A stretch of DNA of 64,000 nucleotides from Lysobacterales bacterium. Its GTDB lineage: Bacteria > Pseudomonadota > Gammaproteobacteria > Xanthomonadales > SZUA-38. Positions 7,925 to 16,503 of this stretch are shown piece after piece. A model generated the notes under the pieces. It was given only the letters and a program-made list of their open reading frames with translations. It made no database searches and had not been told where the DNA came from. Every line of letters starts with the position of its first letter. Within the stretch, counting starts at the first letter, position 1. Location of the stretch: the NCBI GenBank assembly GCA_028285525.1, contig JANQOZ010000085.1, positions 1 through 64,000 of the forward strand. The letters are read 5' to 3'. The translations under genes and the position numbers were made by a program.

Positions 7925-10900
7925 TCAAAAAAACGAGTATTTCAAGGAAAGTGACGCGCCCACACCCTTCTTGAATTCTCGAAAGACCTCGTCACCCACG
8001 GTGAACTGAATAGACTCGTCCAGGATGTTTCTAACCTTAAATTCCATTTCAAGGCCAGGCTCAAATGTCTTTTTGACAATCAGATCAAGCTGGTTGAACG
8101 GCTGCTCGAAAACATCTGGGTTGCCAACCAGTCCGGCGGTGGCGATCCGCTCTCCATAGGTATTGAATACAAGGGCTGACTCGATACCCCGTTGGTCATC
8201 TGTGTATTCGACCTGCACATTGACGATGTACTCGGACTGGCCCTGTAGCGCCCTATTGGTGTTGGTCACTGATAGGGCCTGCTCCGGGTCCAGACTGATC
8301 TCAGACTCGATAATTGAGAAATTTGCCGCCACCGTAATTCGGTCCAGCCAACGCCAGGACGTCAATCCAGCAAGCTCCTTGCGACCCTCGACTTCGATAC
8401 CTCGGTTTTCCGCCCCCAGCGCATTCTGTAATCGCTGCCGGCGAGTCTCACCTGGCTCCAGGACAATTTCGATCGGGTTCAGAAATTCTTTCTCGAAGTA
8501 GGCTACGGATATGCTCTCGCTGGACGACGGATAGTACTCCCAGCGAATATCTCTGTGTTCAATATCCGTGGGCACCAGCCCGGAGTTACCCACGGTGATC
8601 GCGTCAGTAACCGGATCGACAAACGGCGACTCCGTCAGCTCGCGAAAGTCTGGTCTCGCCACCGTCTCGGCGAAACTTACGCGAAGTTGATGTGAGTCGT
8701 TGATAAACCAAGTCAATGCTGCGGCGGGCAGGCGATCGTTGGTGTCCAACGTAGCGATGTCGGGTTGGACGTTTTCAAACGGCGAATCGGTGATCACTTC
8801 CTGCAGGTTCTTCTCCTGCCGCATGCCAAGCGTCACCCTAAGCGTGTCCCAGAAGGTCGAATCCGCCTCGAGATAGTAAGCGTCCTGCTTCTGAATTGCC
8901 GTATAGAAGTCGGTGACCTGCGTGTTGTCCTGAAGCTCGATAAAGGACGGCCGAACGTTGTTGTCGCCAAGAATAAGCTCAAGCGGATCGGTGCGGATGA
9001 CCTCCCGCCTGGCGGCCGGAAACAATCGATAGGTAAACCGCCTGATTGAGGAATCCCTATCGCGGTCAATGGTTTCGTACCCGGCGGCAACCTGGCCGAC
9101 GACTTTCGTAGAGAAGTCAAAGGGCAGCGTGGCCCCGACTCGGTAAACCCGACTGTCGTCGATCAAGTCTGCAAACTCGATGTTGGGCTCGTTGCCAAAA
9201 GGGTTGAGCTCAAACTCGCCGTCGCGATTTTCATTGTATCGATAGGAGCGGGTATTTGGAGAACTACGCCGGGCTCTCGCGTCTGTGATCTGCCAATCGA
9301 GCTTGATGTCTGCCAATGGAAGCAAGTTTGCGCCGGTAAGCTGGTGCATCAGCAGATCGTTCTCGATCCACTCAAGAAGTACCCTTTCTAAGAGCCCATC
9401 AAAATTGTTGTCGATTCCGAGATCAACCCTGGTCTCATCCTGAGAAGTTCGTACAAACAGCCCGGTGTATTGAACTCGGTGCGCTTCGGTATAGCTCGCC
9501 TCTGCGGTGACAAATGAGCTGAGCGCAATGTCTCTCAGGCTGCGACGGACGTTGAATTGCCTGATGGGATCCAGCACGATCTCCCCGTCGGACCCTTCGC
9601 TAGCCGTGAACTGGTTGCGCTGCTCGTTGTTGGTATCCCAACCCTGGTCATAGTTGACCGCACCCAGAAAGCCGAGCGTCCACTTGCCATAATCGAATCG
9701 GTCGCCATAGCTGATGTCCAGACCGAGATTGATTGGTCCGTCTTCCTCCTCGGGAGTGAATTCGCCGGCAAGCTCCTCCCCAAACAGCTCGATGTCTTCA
9801 GGGCTGGAGCATTCGGGAGCGAACGTTGACCGCACACAGAGTCGTTGGTTGGCGATAGCCTCAGAGAGACTTGTTGGGATATCCCGCCGACCGTTGTCGA
9901 AACCGGTCCAGTCACTACCGCCGCCATCATAGGTGAGAAACGCCTCGCCAGTGGCCTGCGCGTCACCCCCCAAGGAAAATCCCACCTTAAAGAATCTTGA
10001 TTCAGGGATACCCCGGGTACGAATATCAACCGTTCCGCCGCCGAATTCGCCTGGGACCTGAGCAGAGAACGATTTTTGTACGGCCACACTGCCGATGATA
10101 CTGGTCGGAAAAAGGTTCAGTGGGACAACTCTGCGGGTCGCGTCAGGGCTAGGCACCTGGGCGCCGTTGATCAGCGTCGTGGAATATCGCTCCCCCATCC
10201 CACGAATATAGATGAAGCTCCCGTCTACCAACGTCAGCCCGGTCACCCGCCGAAGTGCGCCCGCCGCATCACTGTCGCCCGCCCGGGAAATCTGTTCTGC
10301 CCCGAGGATGTCGGTCACCGCGGCCGACGTCCGTCGTTCCTCAATTACCGAGGCCAACGAGCCTTCGACAAATGGCTCCAACACCACAAACTCCGGCAGC
10401 TCAAGGCCGGCCGGCACCAGCTCCAGCTCCAGCGGCGTCGTCTGTTCGCTGACAATTTCGATGCCGTCCTGGGTCAGCGTGGCGTGATCACCATGCATCA
10501 CAGAAATTGAGTAGGTTCCCGGTGGCAACTCGATCTCAAACTCGCCCTCCGGCGTCGTTTGCAGGTCCACCGGCGTACCGCTTACGAAAATCCTCGCGCC
10601 GTCAACACCCTCACCCGTCTCAACCGAAAACACTTTACCGGTTAACGTCCCGGGATCACCGACCGCCATCATTGGCTGGGCGTCGTCGCCGCCCGCTACA
10701 CCTTGGCCTTGGTTGGAGCTATCCAGGACGATGCTGGCGTCCCGGCCATCGTCGAAGACTGTGATGAGCAGCTGAGCCGATTCGTCCGGTATCAGGGTGA
10801 GCGGCAGGGTCGCAATCAGCGATTCGCCATGGCGGATTGTAAGCTCGTGATCCCCAGGCGGCAGCTCGAAAAAAAGGGCGCCGCGATCGTCGGTCGACCC

Positions 10901-11140
10901 GAGCGGCTGCTCTGCAGCAACCTCAACGCCTGCCTGCGGCACGCCCGCGGCAAAGACGAACACGGAGAGCCGGGCGTCCTTTGGCGGAGGGAGCTCAGAG
11001 TCTGGCGCGATCGATGAATCCGAGCGCAGCGTTACGGACTCGGAAGCGGACTGGACACCCTCCTGCGGTGCCTCTTGGGCACTTGCACCTGTCAGCACCA
11101 GCAGCCACATGACTGCAATGGTGATGGTTAGCCTGAACAT
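7925..11140 (-). CDS. TonB-dependent outer-membrane receptor with N-terminal carboxypeptidase-like repeats
   Basis: Outer-membrane active transporter powered by the adjacent TonB/ExbB/ExbD complex. The product from the ATG at 11140 is 1,071 residues with signal peptide MFRLTITIAVMWLLVLTGAS. Two carboxypeptidase-regulatory-like beta-sandwich repeats follow (DARLSVFVFAAGVPQAGVEV; GTLTGKVFSVETGEGVDGAR). The plug domain comes next (RRVTGLTLVDGSFIYIRGMG, GEFGGGTVDIRTRG), then a large barrel ending in the usual terminal Phe (SLKYSFF). The longer frame to 11206 runs into the TPR gene and was rejected; only 10 nt separate the two genes. Substrate is unknown; PHO boxes in the cluster suggest a phosphorus source. 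Confidence 0.92.
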   Translation of the reverse strand: MFRLTITIAVMWLLVLTGASAQEAPQEGVQSASESVTLRSDSSIAPDSELPPPKDARLSVFVFAAGVPQAGVEVAAEQPLGSTDDRGALFFELPPGDHELTIRHGESLIATLPLTLIPDESAQLLITVFDDGRDASIVLDSSNQGQGVAGGDDAQPMMAVGDPGTLTGKVFSVETGEGVDGARIFVSGTPVDLQTTPEGEFEIELPPGTYSISVMHGDHATLTQDGIEIVSEQTTPLELELVPAGLELPEFVVLEPFVEGSLASVIEERRTSAAVTDILGAEQISRAGDSDAAGALRRVTGLTLVDGSFIYIRGMGERYSTTLINGAQVPSPDATRRVVPLNLFPTSIIGSVAVQKSFSAQVPGEFGGGTVDIRTRGIPESRFFKVGFSLGGDAQATGEAFLTYDGGGSDWTGFDNGRRDIPTSLSEAIANQRLCVRSTFAPECSSPEDIELFGEELAGEFTPEEEDGPINLGLDISYGDRFDYGKWTLGFLGAVNYDQGWDTNNEQRNQFTASEGSDGEIVLDPIRQFNVRRSLRDIALSSFVTAEASYTEAHRVQYTGLFVRTSQDETRVDLGIDNNFDGLLERVLLEWIENDLLMHQLTGANLLPLADIKLDWQITDARARRSSPNTRSYRYNENRDGEFELNPFGNEPNIEFADLIDDSRVYRVGATLPFDFSTKVVGQVAAGYETIDRDRDSSIRRFTYRLFPAARREVIRTDPLELILGDNNVRPSFIELQDNTQVTDFYTAIQKQDAYYLEADSTFWDTLRVTLGMRQEKNLQEVITDSPFENVQPDIATLDTNDRLPAAALTWFINDSHQLRVSFAETVARPDFRELTESPFVDPVTDAITVGNSGLVPTDIEHRDIRWEYYPSSSESISVAYFEKEFLNPIEIVLEPGETRRQRLQNALGAENRGIEVEGRKELAGLTSWRWLDRITVAANFSIIESEISLDPEQALSVTNTNRALQGQSEYIVNVQVEYTDDQRGIESALVFNTYGERIATAGLVGNPDVFEQPFNQLDLIVKKTFEPGLEMEFKVRNILDESIQFTVGDEVFREFKKGVGASLSLKYSFF

Positions 11141-11150
11141 GGAAACCGCC

Positions 11151-12323
11151 TCAGACGCAGCGCCAGGGTTCCGCCTGGCAGTCGTCCATCGCCTTCCGCA
11201 GCTCAACGCCTTTGCGAAACAGATCAGGGCGTTTGAGGAGAGCGATATGGCGAATCGCGTCGTCGTACTGGTTCATCTTGAAGAACGCATAAGCCAGGGC
11301 GTAGCGAAGGTCTTCCTCCGCCTCAAGCAGTCCCGCCCGGTTCATGGCGTCTTCCATGGTGATGATGCTGCTGTAGTCCTCCAGTTCGAGCAGGATGGCA
11401 AGACGTTGTTTCAGTTTGATGTCCTGCTTCTGGATCTCGGTATTGAGACTCAGCGCCCGATAGAGTTTCCCGGCTCGGCGATACAGCTCGGCCGCCTCAG
11501 AGATCAGGTTTGGATCGTCGAGCGACGCCTGATAGAAAATTTCCGCGGCTGCCAGCGAATCACCGCGGCCGAGGTACGTGTGCGCCTTGACCTTGGCCAG
11601 ATCGAGGTTTCCAGGGAATTTAAGCCCGCCTCGCTCAAGAAAACGCAACGCTTCGTCAAACTGGCCGGCGCTGCGCAGCGCATTGCCAATTGCCACGTAG
11701 TCCTCAGCGGTGCCTTCAGAAGCATCCAGATAGGCTTTGCCCAACTCCGCCGCTTCCTGATACAGGGCAAGCTCAATCAGGTAAAAGACTTTTCTGCGGG
11801 TAAACGAATAGTTTCCGGGGAAACGATCCGAAGCGGATTCCAAAACGCTCCATGTCTGGTCGCGCTCGTTGAGCAGCCAGTGAGAGTGCGCTCGCATGAT
11901 GTAAGTGGACGACAGCCTGGCCGCAGCTTCGCCGGCCTTCTGGATCGCATCGATCGCCTCCCGGTACTCCTCGAGAGAATAGTGCACTTGAGCGAGATAG
12001 ATGTAGATGACGTCAGGCGTCTTGCCGGTGGTTTCGTCAACAAACCCTTCGTCGATTGCTTTATAAAAATTGGTCTTGGCCAGGGCGGCTTCGCTGCGGT
12101 TGAGATGCACCAACCCGTAAACCGCGTAAAACTTTCCCCGATCAACTTCGTCGTCCTGCTCCAGGTCGACGTTCAGCAGCGCCTCCTCAGCGCGGTCGTA
12201 ATGTCCATCCTGGACCAAGACCGAGGCCAGCTCGATAAAGTCGACCTCTTCGTCTTTGGCCCACACGCAGGAGCTGGCGGTCAGCAGGACGCCGACCAGG
12301 AGGAAACGCCACACCGGAGTCAT
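11151..12323 (-). CDS. Periplasmic TPR protein of the TonB cluster
   Basis: A 390-residue exported protein with signal peptide (LLVGVLLTASSCVWA) and a chain of tetratricopeptide-like helices, for example DGHYDRAEEALLNVDLEQ, SLEEYREAIDAIQKAGEAAA and SAGQFDEALRFLERGGLKFP. TPR proteins of this kind are regular members of DUF3450/TtpC/ExbB/ExbD/TonB2 clusters and probably act as scaffolds in the periplasm. It lies 12 nt after tonB and 10 nt before the receptor, so it is within the operon. The exact partner is not evident from sequence. Confidence 0.85.
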   Translation of the reverse strand: MTPVWRFLLVGVLLTASSCVWAKDEEVDFIELASVLVQDGHYDRAEEALLNVDLEQDDEVDRGKFYAVYGLVHLNRSEAALAKTNFYKAIDEGFVDETTGKTPDVIYIYLAQVHYSLEEYREAIDAIQKAGEAAARLSSTYIMRAHSHWLLNERDQTWSVLESASDRFPGNYSFTRRKVFYLIELALYQEAAELGKAYLDASEGTAEDYVAIGNALRSAGQFDEALRFLERGGLKFPGNLDLAKVKAHTYLGRGDSLAAAEIFYQASLDDPNLISEAAELYRRAGKLYRALSLNTEIQKQDIKLKQRLAILLELEDYSSIITMEDAMNRAGLLEAEEDLRYALAYAFFKMNQYDDAIRHIALLKRPDLFRKGVELRKAMDDCQAEPWRCV

Positions 12324-12335
12324 GTCCTCAGTCGA

Positions 12336-12962
12336 TCAGGAAAGATCGAAACGGACGCGCTGTCGGGCCCACACGCGCACGCTTTCGCCGTTGTAGCTCG
12401 CAGGTTCGAATTTCCAGCTTTTCACGCCGGCTACAGCAACATCCTCAAAGATACCGCTGGGGCTGGCTTCGAGCACCTTAACCCGCTCAACATCGCCCGT
12501 GGGGCTGATCAGGACCGAAAGGAGCACATAACCCTCGATCCCTTTCGCTTTCGCCCGGGGCGGGTATGTCATCGCGCTTTGTACCGTTGGCCGCGGTGGA
12601 TCGTCGACGGAATCGTCGGTCATAACAACGTTGTCCGAACCGCCCAGAAGGTCGCCGGTCAGATCGCCCAGGTCATCCGCATCGAAGCCGGGAAGGCCAA
12701 GGTCCAGCCCCGACAGCGAAGACAGGCCGGCAACCGGTGCCGGAGCGCGGCGGGGCTGTGGCTTTCTCGGCGGCTTCTTCTTTTGAACCTGCTTTTTCGG
12801 CTTGGGCTTTTCTTTCTTCTCATAGTCGATCTTGGCTGTCTTGATCTGTTCCTCAGCCTGCGGGCCGTCCGCATACTTATTAATCAGCACGATGGTGCAG
12901 AACACCAGCGAAGAGCCAAGCACCATGGAGAGCATGGCGACCGCATGTTTTTTGATACTCAT
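12336..12962 (-). CDS. tonB: Energy transducer TonB
   Basis: A 208-residue TonB: an N-terminal membrane anchor (AMLSMVLGSSLVFCTIVLIN), a short Lys/Pro-rich periplasmic linker (EKKEKPKPKKQVQKKKPPRK), then the C-terminal TonB fold with YPPRAKAKGIEGYVLLSVLI, ISPTGDVERVKVLEA and VKSWKFEPASYNG. It carries inner-membrane proton-motive energy to the outer-membrane receptor. The length and layout fit the TonB2 type that works with TtpC. It is 33 nt downstream of exbD. Confidence 0.95.
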   Translation of the reverse strand: MSIKKHAVAMLSMVLGSSLVFCTIVLINKYADGPQAEEQIKTAKIDYEKKEKPKPKKQVQKKKPPRKPQPRRAPAPVAGLSSLSGLDLGLPGFDADDLGDLTGDLLGGSDNVVMTDDSVDDPPRPTVQSAMTYPPRAKAKGIEGYVLLSVLISPTGDVERVKVLEASPSGIFEDVAVAGVKSWKFEPASYNGESVRVWARQRVRFDLS

Positions 12963-12995
12963 TAGCCTAAGCCTTCTTGTCTAATGTCCCCGGGT

Positions 12996-13421
12996 CTATC
13001 CTTCGCCCGCTTCTGCTACGGTGGCTACACCCACGTCTTCTGCGCCGGCCAGCCTTGCCTGGTCAACCACCTCGACGAGACGGTTAGTCGGCACTATTTC
13101 GTCTGTAACTACCAGAACCGACTTGTTGGTTCCGCCTTTCAAAATATCTCTGAGCCGGCTCTGGATAACCCAGACTCGGATTGGCTCGCCGTTGAGATAC
13201 GTGTCGCCGCTCTTGTCGATATAGAGCCGCACGGCCTTAGTGGAGGCCACACTGCTGCTGGATGCCGCAGGGCGCTCAAGATCGAGCTTCATGTCTTTGA
13301 CAAAAGTCGTGCTTACCATGAAGAAGATCAGCAGGATGAACACCATATCGATCAGCGGAGAGATATCAATACCTTCCTGACCGCGTTTTTTTTCCCGGTA
13401 TCTCATCGTTTGTTCACGCAC
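12996..13421 (-). CDS. exbD: Biopolymer transport protein ExbD
   Basis: A 141-residue ExbD subunit of the proton-driven motor: one transmembrane helix with the essential Asp in DISPLIDMVFILLIFFMV, followed by a small periplasmic domain. The GTG start at 13421 overlaps the exbB stop (GTGCGTGA). An in-frame ATG at 13406 (MRYREKKRGQEG) resembles the usual ExbD start and may be the real one. Translational coupling with exbB fits a fixed subunit ratio. Confidence 0.93.
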   Translation of the reverse strand: MREQTMRYREKKRGQEGIDISPLIDMVFILLIFFMVSTTFVKDMKLDLERPAASSSSVASTKAVRLYIDKSGDTYLNGEPIRVWVIQSRLRDILKGGTNKSVLVVTDEIVPTNRLVEVVDQARLAGAEDVGVATVAEAGEG

Positions 13422-14007
13422 TTTGGGCCGTCAGAAGATCTTTGATTTGTGCCAGCTCGAGCTCCAGGCTGCTTTGCTGACGGTCTAAGAATCCTTTCAC
13501 CAACAAACCAGGGATCGCCACGGCTAACCCCATCTGGGTGGTGAAAAGCGCCTGGGAGATTCCGCCAGCGATGCCGCCTGATTGCGAATACAGCGACATG
13601 TCGCCAAGCGAATCGAAGGTTTCGATCATGCCGCCCACGGTACCCAGCAGGCCCAGCAACGGCGCAACCGCAATGATCGACGTGATCAGCGCGTTATAAC
13701 GCACCAGATCCTGGTCGAACGGTGCAAATGCGTCGTCGAGGTAGGGCCGGGCGCCGTTGGGATGGCATCTGGCCACCTCAACACCGGTGAGTACCGCCCG
13801 GTCAATCAAGCCTTTGGCCTTCTTGAATTCGCCCGTTTTCGCCCGACCGAGCAAAACTCTTACGCTGCGGCTGTTGCCGCGCTTGAGTAGCGAAAATCGA
13901 TAGCCGATCGCGAGCCACAAAATCACGGTCGCGAGCACGAGTGGCGGCATGACGTAACCACCCTTGGCGACGTAGCTCATGATTTCGGCAAGGAACGACT
14001 CGATCAT
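13414..14007 (-). CDS. exbB: ExbB/TolQ/MotA proton-channel protein (short)
   Basis: A 197-residue ExbB with three transmembrane helices. The conserved MotA/TolQ/ExbB core is visible: ITSIIAVAPLLGLLGTVGGM, then GGIAGGISQALFTTQMGLAV. This family forms the pentameric channel around ExbD helices. The gene sits between the long TtpC-type homologue (3-nt gap) and exbD (8-nt overlap). Two ExbB paralogues in one operon are characteristic of TonB2/TtpC systems. Confidence 0.93.
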   Translation of the reverse strand: MIESFLAEIMSYVAKGGYVMPPLVLATVILWLAIGYRFSLLKRGNSRSVRVLLGRAKTGEFKKAKGLIDRAVLTGVEVARCHPNGARPYLDDAFAPFDQDLVRYNALITSIIAVAPLLGLLGTVGGMIETFDSLGDMSLYSQSGGIAGGISQALFTTQMGLAVAIPGLLVKGFLDRQQSSLELELAQIKDLLTAQSA

Positions 14008-14010
14008 GGA

Positions 14011-15438
14011 TCAGGCTGCCGCCCGCAGTTGGGACTTACGATCCTGGCTTACGTTGATGACGTGGAGCGCGGCTTTCTCCATCTGGTCTTTGATTCCCTC
14101 AGACCAGCTCGACAACATGTTGCCCAGCAGAAGCAGCGGGATAGCCACAATCAAGCCGAGCTCGGTTGTCACCAGCGCAATCGCGATACCACCCGACAAC
14201 AGCTTCGGATCGCCGGTACCAAATTCCGTGATGATGTCGAAGGTAGAGATCATGCCGGTCACTGTTCCCAGGAGACCGAGCAGAGGCGCCACAGCCGCGA
14301 TAACCAAGATGAAGATGCCAAACCGGTTCAGGTGTGGGCTTTCATGCAAGATCGCCTCGGAAACTATGTCCTCGATGTGATCCCGGTCTTTGTCGAGATT
14401 GCGAATCGAAGCCGCCACAACGCGAGCCGGAGCGCTTTTTTTGTTGCGCAGATACTCCATGGCCTCGTCGTGCCGACCCTCCCGCACCATCTCGCCTACG
14501 CGGTCGCCGAGCTTGCCCGCGCCCGTGCTGGCCCCGCGTAGGAAGACAAACCGCAGCAGGCAGAGAATGAGCCCGATCGCGCCGAGGGAGACGATAACCC
14601 AGCCGATCGTTCCGCCATCATTGATAACGTCGATTGGGGTCTTGTCTTTTTTCGTCTCAACCTCTTTGGCAAGCGATTCAAACAGAAACACCGGGATAAG
14701 CTGGCCGCTACCGTTTGAAATGACACCATTGACCGCATCAGGCTCGCCCGCTGGCCACACTTTCAACCGGTCGCCGCCCGCCGGCGCCAAAACCGACGAC
14801 ACACCGGCGCCGCGACCGTAGGCTGCGATGTTGCCGATGCGAAGGATATCGCCGGCAATCTCTTCACCGTCGGCGGTGTAGAACACGCCCTTCTCACGGC
14901 GGATAGTACCCAGTTTTTCAATCAGGGCCGCGCCCTCTTCGAACAGCACCGCTACGCGCTGATCATCGGTCATATTGCTGAACGCCTCGCCGTCGAGGGT
15001 CCCGATGTTGTACTGCTCGAGCGTTACGCCGGCCTGCTGGAATGTCGCCGCCAGGATGGCTCGATTGTCGGCATTCGCCAGGGCTTGCTCTTCAGAGGCG
15101 TTAACCTGCTCGTTGACTTGATCTGCGCGAGAGTCAAGGCGAACGACAGCGCGCTGAAGGCCGTCTACCTCAGCCTGAAGGGTTGCTGTCGCCTGGGCAT
15201 TTCGCGCCTTCGTTTGTTCGATCAGCTTCTCAAGCTCCCTGCGCTGCGCCTCCAGGAAAGCAAACTCCCGCTGATAGGCCTCTTCGACGGAGCGTCCCTG
15301 CGGCGCTGGCGCCGGAGGCGGCGCCTGAACAGCCGGTGACGTGGTTGTCTCACCCTCAGACGTTTCCTGAGCGGCAGTCAGGCTCGGGAGGACGAGGAAG
15401 GCCGCAATCAGAGCGGCTGAGGGGCCGCTAAGTCTCAT
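14011..15438 (-). CDS. ttpC: TtpC-type MotA/TolQ/ExbB protein with long periplasmic N-terminus
   Basis: A 475-residue ExbB-like protein. It has a signal peptide (LIAAFLVLPSLTAAQ) and a long periplasmic region with a coiled coil (FLEAQRRELEKLIEQTKARN). Three transmembrane helices carry the family core (VIAAVAPLLGLLGTVTGM, GGIAIALVTTELGLIVAIPL). TtpC of Vibrio is an obligatory extra component of the TonB2 system, and this length and layout match it. Its ATG overlaps the DUF3450 stop by 4 nt. The coiled coil may contact the coiled-coil DUF3450 protein, which is inference. Confidence 0.88.
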   Translation of the reverse strand: MRLSGPSAALIAAFLVLPSLTAAQETSEGETTTSPAVQAPPPAPAPQGRSVEEAYQREFAFLEAQRRELEKLIEQTKARNAQATATLQAEVDGLQRAVVRLDSRADQVNEQVNASEEQALANADNRAILAATFQQAGVTLEQYNIGTLDGEAFSNMTDDQRVAVLFEEGAALIEKLGTIRREKGVFYTADGEEIAGDILRIGNIAAYGRGAGVSSVLAPAGGDRLKVWPAGEPDAVNGVISNGSGQLIPVFLFESLAKEVETKKDKTPIDVINDGGTIGWVIVSLGAIGLILCLLRFVFLRGASTGAGKLGDRVGEMVREGRHDEAMEYLRNKKSAPARVVAASIRNLDKDRDHIEDIVSEAILHESPHLNRFGIFILVIAAVAPLLGLLGTVTGMISTFDIITEFGTGDPKLLSGGIAIALVTTELGLIVAIPLLLLGNMLSSWSEGIKDQMEKAALHVINVSQDRKSQLRAAA

Positions 15439-16199
15439 GACGGCACCCTCCCATTGAGGGTGTTGGGTAGTTCGAAATAGCCTTGCCGGATTTGCTTTTG
15501 CAGGGAATCAAACAGGTTGGCGATGCTGGCGATCGACTCGGGATCTTGAACGGCCTCAAAGCGCCATTGCTCCCCGGCTTTGACAACCTGACCGTACTGC
15601 TCATCGGCGGTGCGGTAATACATCATGACCGTACCGATCTTCGCAACGTCAGCAAGCATGCGCTTGCCGCCTAGCTCGATCGTTTGGCTGTAGATACCAT
15701 TTTCCCGCGTCAGCCTGATTTCATCCTCATATAAAGCCCAGAGTCGGTTGGCCGCTCGGTTTGGAGGAATCACGCCTGTCTCCAGCTGGACGCGGATTTC
15801 GTCCAGCTCGCTCAAGCGCTCTTCTCTCTTAAAAGGAAGGGATTGGCCGATGTAGTCGCCCATGTCGGCGATAGCCTTTAACACAGCCGGGAGAAGCACG
15901 TCGTTATCGACGCCCGCTTCGGCTGCCTCCGCGCGGTTCTCCTTCAGCTTTTGCTGAAGCTGCTGAACCTGGGTTTCCAACCGATTCTGGTTGGCCGCAA
16001 GTTCGGTCTTCTGGGCCGCCAGGCTGGCCATCGTGGCGCGCTGCTCGTCCTTTAAGATGTCGAGCTCCTGGTTGAGCTCCTCGACTTCCGTGCGCAGCGT
16101 GATCAGCCGGCTCGCGAGCTCGTCGATCTCGTCGCCAAATACCGGGGTCGCTAGGACCAAACTCGCCAGCGCAGATGCGCCGAGCCGCCAAAGTGTCAT
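15435..16199 (-). CDS. DUF3450-family periplasmic coiled-coil protein
   Basis: A 254-residue exported protein with signal peptide (GASALASLVLATPVFG) and a long N-terminal coiled coil (ITLRTEVEELNQELDILKDE through LETQVQQLQQKLKENRAE). A conserved C-terminal region follows, ending PNTLNGRVPS. DUF3450 proteins are first genes of TtpC/ExbB/ExbD/TonB/TPR clusters; their biochemical role is not established. A PHO-box candidate with a plausible -10 lies 80-100 bp upstream, so this is probably the operon's lead gene. Confidence 0.88.
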   Translation of the reverse strand: MTLWRLGASALASLVLATPVFGDEIDELASRLITLRTEVEELNQELDILKDEQRATMASLAAQKTELAANQNRLETQVQQLQQKLKENRAEAAEAGVDNDVLLPAVLKAIADMGDYIGQSLPFKREERLSELDEIRVQLETGVIPPNRAANRLWALYEDEIRLTRENGIYSQTIELGGKRMLADVAKIGTVMMYYRTADEQYGQVVKAGEQWRFEAVQDPESIASIANLFDSLQKQIRQGYFELPNTLNGRVPS

Positions 16200-16503
16200 G
16201 TCGTTAATCCGTTAGGCCGTTACGAACAGAGTTGCGCCAGCGCCCTGACGGACTTCTGGTGCCGCAAGGATAATCAGGCCATATGACACTTTTGTTACAG
16301 AGCCGCGAATCGAGCCAAGAGATGTCATATTTGGTGCTGATGGCGCCGTTCGATTGCCACAACACGCCGGCAGGCTCACGCCGAATAGGAGGCGTTTTTG
16401 CTCAAAAGATCAGAAAATTAGCCTAACTTACGGCAAAAAGGCAAAGTTCGCGGCGAAATGCCGCGAAAACGGAAAACTTGGCGGAAATCGCTGACCCGGA
16501 GGC
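16200..16503. other. Intergenic region holding the promoter of the TonB operon
   Basis: About 300 bp between the M56 peptidase stop and the DUF3450 start, both on the minus strand. It holds the PHO-box candidate (16282-16300) with GATTAT downstream as a possible -10 (16270-16275). No gene or clear terminator seen. Confidence 0.6.
16282..16300 (-). promoter_or_regulatory. PHO box upstream of the DUF3450/TonB operon
   Basis: On the minus strand CTGTAACAAAAGTGTCATA matches CTGTCATAWAWCTGTCAYW at 16 of 19 positions. It is followed after about 6 nt by GATTAT, a reasonable -10 for a PhoB-activated promoter in which the box replaces the -35. Confidence 0.65.

Noticed and set aside
11109..12965. 618-codon plus-strand frame opposite the TPR and tonB genes
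   Set aside because: It is the antisense shadow of two well-supported genes in high-GC DNA; its translation shows no domains.
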